Shown here piece after piece: positions 58,201-64,000 of a stretch of DNA of 64,000 bases (its first letter is position 1; each line of letters begins with the position of its first letter). Origin of the DNA: Saccopteryx bilineata (lineage: Eukaryota; Chordata; Mammalia; Chiroptera; Emballonuridae); the NCBI RefSeq assembly GCF_036850765.1, contig NC_089490.1, positions 292,250,982 through 292,314,981 of the forward strand, read 5' to 3'. The notes beneath the pieces are model-generated. The model was not told the origin of the DNA. It was given only the letters and a program-made list of their open reading frames with translations, and made no database searches. The translations under genes were made by a program, and so were the position numbers.

Positions 58201-59060
58201 ATGCTCATTATCATTTGTTTCTAGGAATTTTTTTTCATTCCTTCTTTGATCTCGTTGTTAACCCATTCATTATTTAATAATGTGCTATTTAGTTTCCAAG
58301 TGTTTGAGTATTTTTCAGGTTTTCTGTTGTGGTTGATTTTTAGTTTCATGCCATTGTGATCAGAGAAAATGCTTTATATGATTTCAGTCTTTTTAAGTTT
58401 GTTGAGACCATTTTTGTTCCCTAACTTGTGGTCTATCCTAGAGAATGTACCATGAGCACTTGAAAAGAATGTATATTCTACTGCTTTAGGGTGAAAGGTT
58501 CTGAAGATATCTATAAAATCCAGTTGATCTAGTGTGTCCTTTACATTTGCTGTTTCTTTGTTTTTTTTCTTGAGGATCTATCTAGTGATTGATGTTACTG
58601 GAGTATTGAAATTGCCTACTATTATAGTAGTGCTATTGATCTTGCCCTTTATATTCATCAAAGTCTGCTTTATATATTAGGTGCATAGATATTTATAATG
58701 GTTGTATCTTCCTGTTGGATTGCTCCCTTTATCATTATGTAGTGACCTTCTTTATCTCTTACTATATCCTTTGCCTTAAAGTACATTTTGTCTTATATAA
58801 GTATTGCTATCCCAGTTTTTTTTTATTTCCATTTGCATGAAATATTTTCCATCCTTTTACCTTCAGTCTATGTGTATTTTTTGTTTTAAGGTGTGTCTCT
58901 TGTAGACAGCATATGTATGGATCCTGTTTTCTTATCCATGCAGCTACCCTATGTTATTTTATTGGATCATTTAATCCATTTATATTTAATGTTATTATTG
59001 ATATGCAGTTGTTTATTGCTATTTTATTCTTTAAAACTGTATTCCTCTTTTGCTATATTC
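55262..59060 (-). pseudogene. L1 ORF2 pseudogene
   Basis: Broken into at least seven frames. The RT catalytic block and the cysteine-rich end (55607-55837, [16 protein letters not shown]) can still be recognised, so this copy shows the C-terminal part that is missing from the L1 at 23030. Not functional. Confidence 0.85.
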
Positions 59061-59825
59061 TTTTCCCCCTTTGATCTGTTTACAACAAGCCCCTTAACGT
59101 TTCTTGCAGCATTGGTTTCATTGTAATTAATTCCTTGAGTTGTTTTTTTTTTTTTTTTCTGGAAAGCTTTTTATTTTTCCTTCAGTTTTAAATGATAGCC
59201 TTGCTGAATAAAGTAGTCTTGGTTGTAGACTCTTGTTCTGCATTACTTTGAATATTTCTTGCCATTCCCTTCTGGCTTCAAGTGTTTCAGTTGAGAAGTC
59301 AGATGCCATCTTTATGTGGGCTCCTTTGTAAGTGATAGCCTTTTTTTTTTTCTAGCAGCTTTTAATTTTTTTTTTTATCACTTAGCTTTGGTATTTTAAT
59401 TATTATGTGTCTTGGTATAGATTTCTTTGGATTTTTCTCTAATGGAAATCTTTGTGCTTCTTGAACTTGTGTGACTTTTTCCTGTATCAATTTAGGGAAG
59501 ATTTCAGCTATGATTTGATTGAACAAAGTCTCTATCCTTGTTCTTTCCTTTCTTCTTCAGGAACCTCTATGATGTGGATGTTATTTCTCTTCATGTTGTC
59601 ACAGAGCTCTCTTAGAGTTTCTTCAGACTTTTTGAGTCTCTTTATTTTTTTGTTTTGCTGCTCTCTTCCATGCCTTCATTTATCTTGTCCTCTAATTTGC
59701 TGATTCAATCCTTAGCTTCATCCATCCTGCTTTTAATTCCTTCCATTGTTTTCTTCATTTCTGATATTGTATTTATCATTTATGACTGAATCTTTTTTAT
59801 TATTTATTTCTTCTATTTTTAAAAA
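59061..59825 (-). pseudogene. L1 ORF1 pseudogene
   Basis: C-terminal domain readable at 59127-59309 with ARREW and LLYSARLSF-type blocks; the rest, including the coiled coil, is broken and the start is missing. Confidence 0.7.
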
Positions 59826-60235
59826 ATATAATTGTAAAACAAATGTGAAGCAAAAAAATATTACTTACCTTTTTTAACCTTTAATCATGTCCAAGCACTA
59901 ATCCGTACCACTTTATCTTTTACTTATTAGTTTTATGTTTTATCTGTTGAGCTTCATTCTAAAATCTTAAAAGAAATGGGTTCTGCATTGTACTAATATT
60001 TTTTCACATAGCTTCACATATGTTAGCATTTAATAAGGATTTACAAAGTTGATAAGTCAATTAATCATTAACTTATATAAGATCCTTTCAACAGTTTGTT
60101 GATATAGCATAATGAATAAATTATAATTTATAATGTAAAAATACATTTTTATTAAAATCAGGCTGTTCTTTCTATACTCTCCCTGTACTTTAGAATAAAG
60201 TACCAGTATTTTCTATAAAAAAATACATTTTGAAA
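59826..60235. other. unclassified AT-rich DNA
   Basis: No gene or nameable repeat. Confidence 0.4.
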
Positions 60236-61400
60236 CATCAGTAGCGGCATCGGAGCCTGTGTTAGGCAGACACTGCATAGACCTATGGGCTAGCGTGCCC
60301 TCAGCTGCTTCTGGCCCTGGTCCCTGTCACTACCCTGCTTCCCTGCACCTCAGGCTGGGCTTGGCCAGCCAGGATGCCGTGCTGCCACCTGCAGCCCTGT
60401 TCCTGTCCCAGTCCTAGTTCCTGGAGCCAGCCTAGGGCAGGTGGGGGCTCAGTGTCCAGCTAGTGATGATGAATGCTGGTGTTGATTAGCACTGATGACA
60501 GACAAGTGGTTCTCACCATCCGTTCATCTATCCAACCTCCCAGGATCCCTACACAGAGCAGTGTGTGGCAGATGGTAGAGCATCAGGCCAGGTATTCTGG
60601 ACAGGGCAGGGCTTGAGTTTGAAGCTATGAGAACAGTATATACAAACTGGTGAGGTTTTCCTGTTGATCTTTTCAATCACAGATAGAGGCAGTTTTTTAA
60701 GAAACCTGTAAATTTCAAAGTCAGAATTTCAGTGTGAAGGATTGTGCTGAGTTTTTAATGATTTTAGTTGGTAACAAAGCAGACCTGGATCATCAGAGAC
60801 AGGTTAGCACAGGAAGAAGGACAGCAGTTAGCACAGCAACTGAAGGGTAACTTAATGAAGACGTCAGCAAAGATTAGTATGACTGCAGATCAAGCTTGCC
60901 ATGAACTTGTCCAGGTTCTAAGGGAATTTCAAAAGCAGGAATATCCTGTGTCGCCAGAACCAACACGGAGGGGGGGGAGACAGGACAGGTTGCCATTGTG
61001 TCATTTTCTAAGAATACCTGGAGTTTTAGTTACCATCTCCTAAGAAAAGCCCTCATATCCTCTCCTCACGGTTTAGGTCAGGCTGCTACCTTTCTGGCCT
61101 GAAACAAATGATCACAGTGGTGGTAGCCTTAGACCAAGAAGCTGGTTAATCTTTTCCATGAAGCTAATCCTATGATCATTTCAAGACAGATTTAGAGGAA
61201 ACACTAAAGCTGCTTCAAAAATTATCTGATTATTTAAAAATATGTATCTGTATGAACAGACAAATAGATATTTTTTTTTCTTAAGGGCTTACATTTTAAT
61301 GGGAATGAATCGGATTTGAAATCTAAGTTTTTTGCCAAACTGAAGACATGGGTTTTGAAATAACTTTTAACTTCTGGAATCAATTTATTTTTACTCTAAA
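60236..61400 (+). pseudogene. RRAS2: processed pseudogene of RRAS2 (TC21)
   Basis: RRAS2 is a membrane-bound Ras-family GTPase. Pieces of its coding sequence can be followed in order without introns: KSALTIQ-like at about 60508, YTKQCV region at 60550, LDILDTAGQ region at 60590, TGEGFLLVFSVTDRGS region at 60648-60692, [16 protein letters not shown] at 60757-60804, [11 protein letters not shown], then SAKIS and [14 protein letters not shown] to 60935, SPEPTR, and the CVIF prenylation box at 60997-61008 with TAA at 61009-61011. The order spans several exons of the normal gene, so it came from mRNA. At least three frameshifts, deletion in the effector region and a changed P-loop make it inactive. 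GC-rich sequence from 60236 may be 5' UTR; DNA to about 61400 may be 3' UTR. The ends and a poly(A) tract are not certain. Confidence 0.88.
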
Positions 61401-61416
61401 TAGAAACACAAAGAGG

Positions 61417-61588
61417 TTCTGGCCAGTTTGCTCAGTGGGTTAAGAGCAGTCTCCCAAAACAAGGTTGAGGATTCCATCCCCAGTTAGGGCACACACCGGA
61501 AGCAACTAAAACATTCATGACTGAGTGGAACAACAAATGCTTCCTCTCTTTTCCATTCTTATCTCTGTTTTTCTGAAAGTAAAAATTA
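61417..61588 (+). mobile_element. VES-like bat SINE, decayed
   Basis: Head GGCCAGTTTGCTCAGTGGGT, B-box-like GGTTGAGGATTCCATCCCC, GGGCACACAC, and a pyrimidine tail. It sits just after the RRAS2 pseudogene. Confidence 0.7.
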
Positions 61589-61590
61589 AG

Positions 61591-61798
61591 CCCTGGTCAG
61601 ACAGCTCATTTGGTGGATGGTTGAAGTGTTTTCCAGGAGCTGGGAGTTTGCTGGTTTGTTCCGAGGTCAGGGCACATACAGGAGCAGCTCCATGTTCCTG
61701 TCTCTCTTTCCCTCCCCCTCACTCTAAACCCCCCAAAACAAACAAACAGAAAATCTCAAAAAACCCAAACCACAAAACAAACAAACAAACAAAACCAC
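61591..61798 (+). mobile_element. VES-like bat SINE, second adjacent copy
   Basis: Head GCCCTGGTCAGACAGCTCAT, then GGTTTGTTCCGAGGTCAGGGC, a (TCTC)-type tail, and an A-rich CAAACAAACAAA end. It follows the previous SINE head to tail. Confidence 0.7.
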
Positions 61799-63221
61799 CC
61801 AAGGAGTTTTTTTTAATGTGAATTTTTTCCTATCTCTAAAACTTTTGATGTCACTTTCAGTTACCTTAAATACACTGAATCAAATCCTCAGAAGTGAGAC
61901 GTCTCAGACCCTCACTGATGCTACAACCTTTGTTTTCCAGTGGCTAGAATACCAACATGCCCATTGGATTTTTAAAAACTGCTTTAAAAGCCTTTATTAT
62001 TGCTCCTACTCTTAAAGGTGGTAATATTCTATGTGGACAAGTATTTAGACTCAATCTACACTTAGACATTTCAATATTCTTGGTTTTCTAATTTAACTCT
62101 TTTCACAACCATGTTGAGAGTAAAAATAAAGAATTCTTGCCTATCTTCCTGTTTAAGTATTTCTGGATAAAGGATTCAAAATGGCTAAAACTGTTTTGGT
62201 TTATAATATATAATATTATATACATATATATATATATACACATACACACACATATATATAATATGGAATTATATGGAATATATATATATATATAATATGG
62301 AATTGATCTTTCCAGGTTCAAAGATGATTAATGTTTTTTGCTAATACTTTTATACATTATTTTCTTATCAAACTGGTTAACAAGTGTTTTTATATGTTTG
62401 TAAGCAACTATGCTTTCATAGAATACCTTGTGACTATGTAAAGATAAGTATTTAATTCTCACTGTTCATTTTTAACTGACAAAGAAAAAAGTGAAAACTG
62501 CAGAAATGGTGGTTGGAAGAAAGTTTACTTGCTGTTCTGATCCTGGTTGCACCCACTTTTGGCCAGTTACATAGCTTCTTAAAAAACCTTCTCGTAGAGT
62601 ACAACAGTATGAGAATCTGAATCACCTTCAACATCCCTACTAGCTATTGACTGTTATATCAAGTAGTGTGTGTAAAACTTTAAATTGACAATTAGATTAA
62701 CTGTGATGACTTCCAATTTTGTTTTTAATTCTGTGGAGTATATCGCTGATTTTGAGATAATAAGTGGTATTCCATAGTTGTCACTTTATTGAATGTGTAT
62801 AACAATCCCATGAGGTTCGCAAATCAAACCCTTGTAATAACTTCAAGTGCTAGAATTATTATTAATCAGTTATCACAAAAAAAACCCAAAACATATCACA
62901 CAACTGAGACCTTCAAAAGAAGTTAGTATCAGAAGATGGTTATAAATATTACATACTCTGATAATTATGACTCAGTTGAAATAATCATATAGGCATTATA
63001 TTCTTGATTTGTTTTTAATTGCTGTCATAAAAAAGTGTTCTAGATCATGTTGTAGTTGATTATCAAATGAATGTAAGCATACTAAATTTCCAAGTATATT
63101 CAAAGTAATAAATGAATCTTGTAGGATACTATAGACTAAAAATAGTAGTGAGTGAAATAGACAAAGAAATAGACAAAAACAGATTTTAATGTTTATATTC
63201 ATCTCAAGAATATGATCACTT
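61799..63221. other. unclassified DNA with a TA microsatellite
   Basis: A (TA)n/(CA)n tract with two copies of AATATGGAATT lies at about 62195-62305. The first few hundred bases could be more RRAS2 3' UTR, but I cannot confirm it. No gene. Confidence 0.45.
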
Positions 63222-63238
63222 AAAAATATATTTCTTTA

Positions 63239-63923
63239 ATGCAAATCAAAATGGCAATGAGATACCACCTCACACCTGCTTGATTAGCTGTTATTAGCAA
63301 GACAGGTAATAGCAAATGTTGGAGAGGCTGTGGAGAAAAAGGAACCCTCATACACTGTTGGTGGGAATGTAAAGTAGTACAACCATTATGGAAGAAAATA
63401 TGGTGGTTCCTCAAAAAACTGAAAATGGAACTACCTTATGACCCAGCAATTCCTCTACTGGGTATATATCCCCAAAACTCAGAAACATTGATACGTAAAG
63501 ATACATGCAGCCCCATGTTTATTGCAGCATTGTTCACAGTGGCCAGGACATGGAAACAACCAAAAAGCCCATCAATAGATGACTGGATAAAGAAGATGTG
63601 GCACATATACACTATGGAATACTACTCAGCCATAAGAAATGATGACATCGGAACATTTACAGCAAAATGGTGGGATCTTGATAACATGATACGAAGCGAA
63701 ATAAGTAAATCAGAAAAAACCAGGAACTGTATTATTCCATACGTAGGTGGGACATAAAAGTGAAACTAAGAGACATTGATAAGAGTGTGGTGGTTACGGG
63801 GGGGAGGGGGGAATGGGAGAGGGATAGGGGGTGGGGAGGGGCACAAAACATATGTATCCTGATTTATTGATGTCACCCCATTAAAAAATAAATATATAAA
63901 ATAAAAATTAAAAAAAAAATAAA
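63239..63923 (+). mobile_element. young 5'-truncated LINE-1
   Basis: Begins ATGCAAATCAAAATGGCAAT inside ORF2 and runs through the ORF2 end, 3' UTR (G-rich block near 63797-63840) and an A-rich tail. Perfect 17-bp duplication. This is the standard L1 insertion type. Confidence 0.93.
63425..63757 (+). pseudogene. L1 ORF2 C-terminal fragment
   Basis: 110 open codons with the L1 landmarks [30 protein letters not shown] and WHIYTMEYYSAI. It covers the last part of ORF2 and ends at the natural stop region. It is a relic by truncation; few changes suggest recent arrival. Confidence 0.88.
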
Positions 63924-63941
63924 TAAAAATATATTTCTTTA

Positions 63942-64000
63942 TAATTCATATATGTGGACTTATTATTAGTATCAGTAATAGTTATATACTAAAGTTATAG
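63942..64000. other. AT-rich flank
   Basis: Nothing recognisable before the window ends. Confidence 0.4.

Larger units (their letters stand above)
55007..59825 (-). mobile_element. decayed LINE-1, reverse strand, 5'-truncated
   Basis: 3' UTR lies at 55007-55260 and ORF2 runs leftward to rightward in reverse: C-terminus 55262-55444 (PSVDEWIKKQWYIYRMEYY), then 55413-55837, RT at 56446-57499 (FADD near 56940, TRQGCPLSP near 57060), and the connecting and endonuclease region to about 59050. ORF1 C-terminal residues are at 59127-59309 (SDFSTETLEARREW) and upstream ORF1 to about 59825, where the element stops. Many frameshifts and stops. No target duplication found. Confidence 0.85.
63222..63941. 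repeat. target-site duplication of the 3' L1
   Basis: AAAAATATATTTCTTTA at 63222-63238 and 63925-63941, 17 bp, perfect. Confidence 0.9.

Noticed and set aside
60768..61043. 91-codon small protein gene
   Set aside because: It is an out-of-frame piece of the RRAS2 pseudogene; the upstream portion of the match is in another frame.
62195..62305. Possible regulatory palindrome array
   Set aside because: It is a TA/CA microsatellite with a short duplicated interruption.
1..64000. CRISPR array, operon, riboswitch or other bacterial-type system
   Set aside because: The sequence is mammalian: SINEs, LINEs, ERVs and DNA transposons; no spaced direct repeats of CRISPR type and no compact gene arrays.

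Overview
This window is mammalian nuclear DNA, AT-rich and about half transposable element, with no intact host gene visible. The repeats point to a bat. Five copies are a tRNA-derived SINE with a long (TCTC)n tail that I recognise from horseshoe and leaf-nosed bats (Rhin-1 type, Yinpterochiroptera). Three older copies look like the VES SINE of bats, and there are mariner MITEs of the kind common in bat genomes. The genus cannot be fixed from this.

Layout. 1-6.9 kb: a mariner MITE, a SINE and three solo LTRs of one family. 6.9-12.9 kb: a complete, young, env-less class III (ERV-L/HERV-S-like) endogenous retrovirus. It has two nearly identical 523-bp LTRs, a 5-bp target duplication, a tRNA-Ser-like primer site, one long gag frame, an in-frame TAG, then protease-RT and RNase H-integrase frames broken by one frameshift. 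12.9-23 kb: an ancient repeat split by later insertions, L1 fragments, a Tigger transposon with a decayed transposase tail, and an L1 copy inverted by twin priming. 23.0-30.0 kb: an L1 with complete 5' end, tandem 241/242-bp promoter units, intact ORF1 and an intact endonuclease-RT part of ORF2, cut off at its 3' end exactly at a 17-bp target duplication. 30.2-35.95 kb: a hAT element (8-bp duplication) split by an old gammaretrovirus-like ERV with a tRNA-Phe-like primer site and decayed gag, pol and env. 36-39 kb: three more solo LTRs of the class III family. 39-54 kb: mostly unclassified DNA with SINEs, MIRs, a small hAT element, a mariner MITE and a Tigger-like element. 54-60 kb: an LTR fragment and a decayed reverse-strand L1. 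60.2-61.4 kb: a processed pseudogene of RRAS2 (a Ras-family GTPase). 63.2-63.9 kb: a recent 5'-truncated L1 with a long target duplication.

How the parts relate. At least eight insertions have clear target duplications, so their order can be read. The class III ERV broke an ancient repeat, the gamma ERV broke the hAT element, and the Tigger broke an old L1 tail. The class III family is the most active theme: one provirus, six solo LTRs and one LTR fragment in 64 kb, in two U3 versions. The most notable items are the young env-less provirus with a membrane-anchor-like Gag start, the 3'-truncated but 5'-complete L1, and the L1 promoter made of tandem units.
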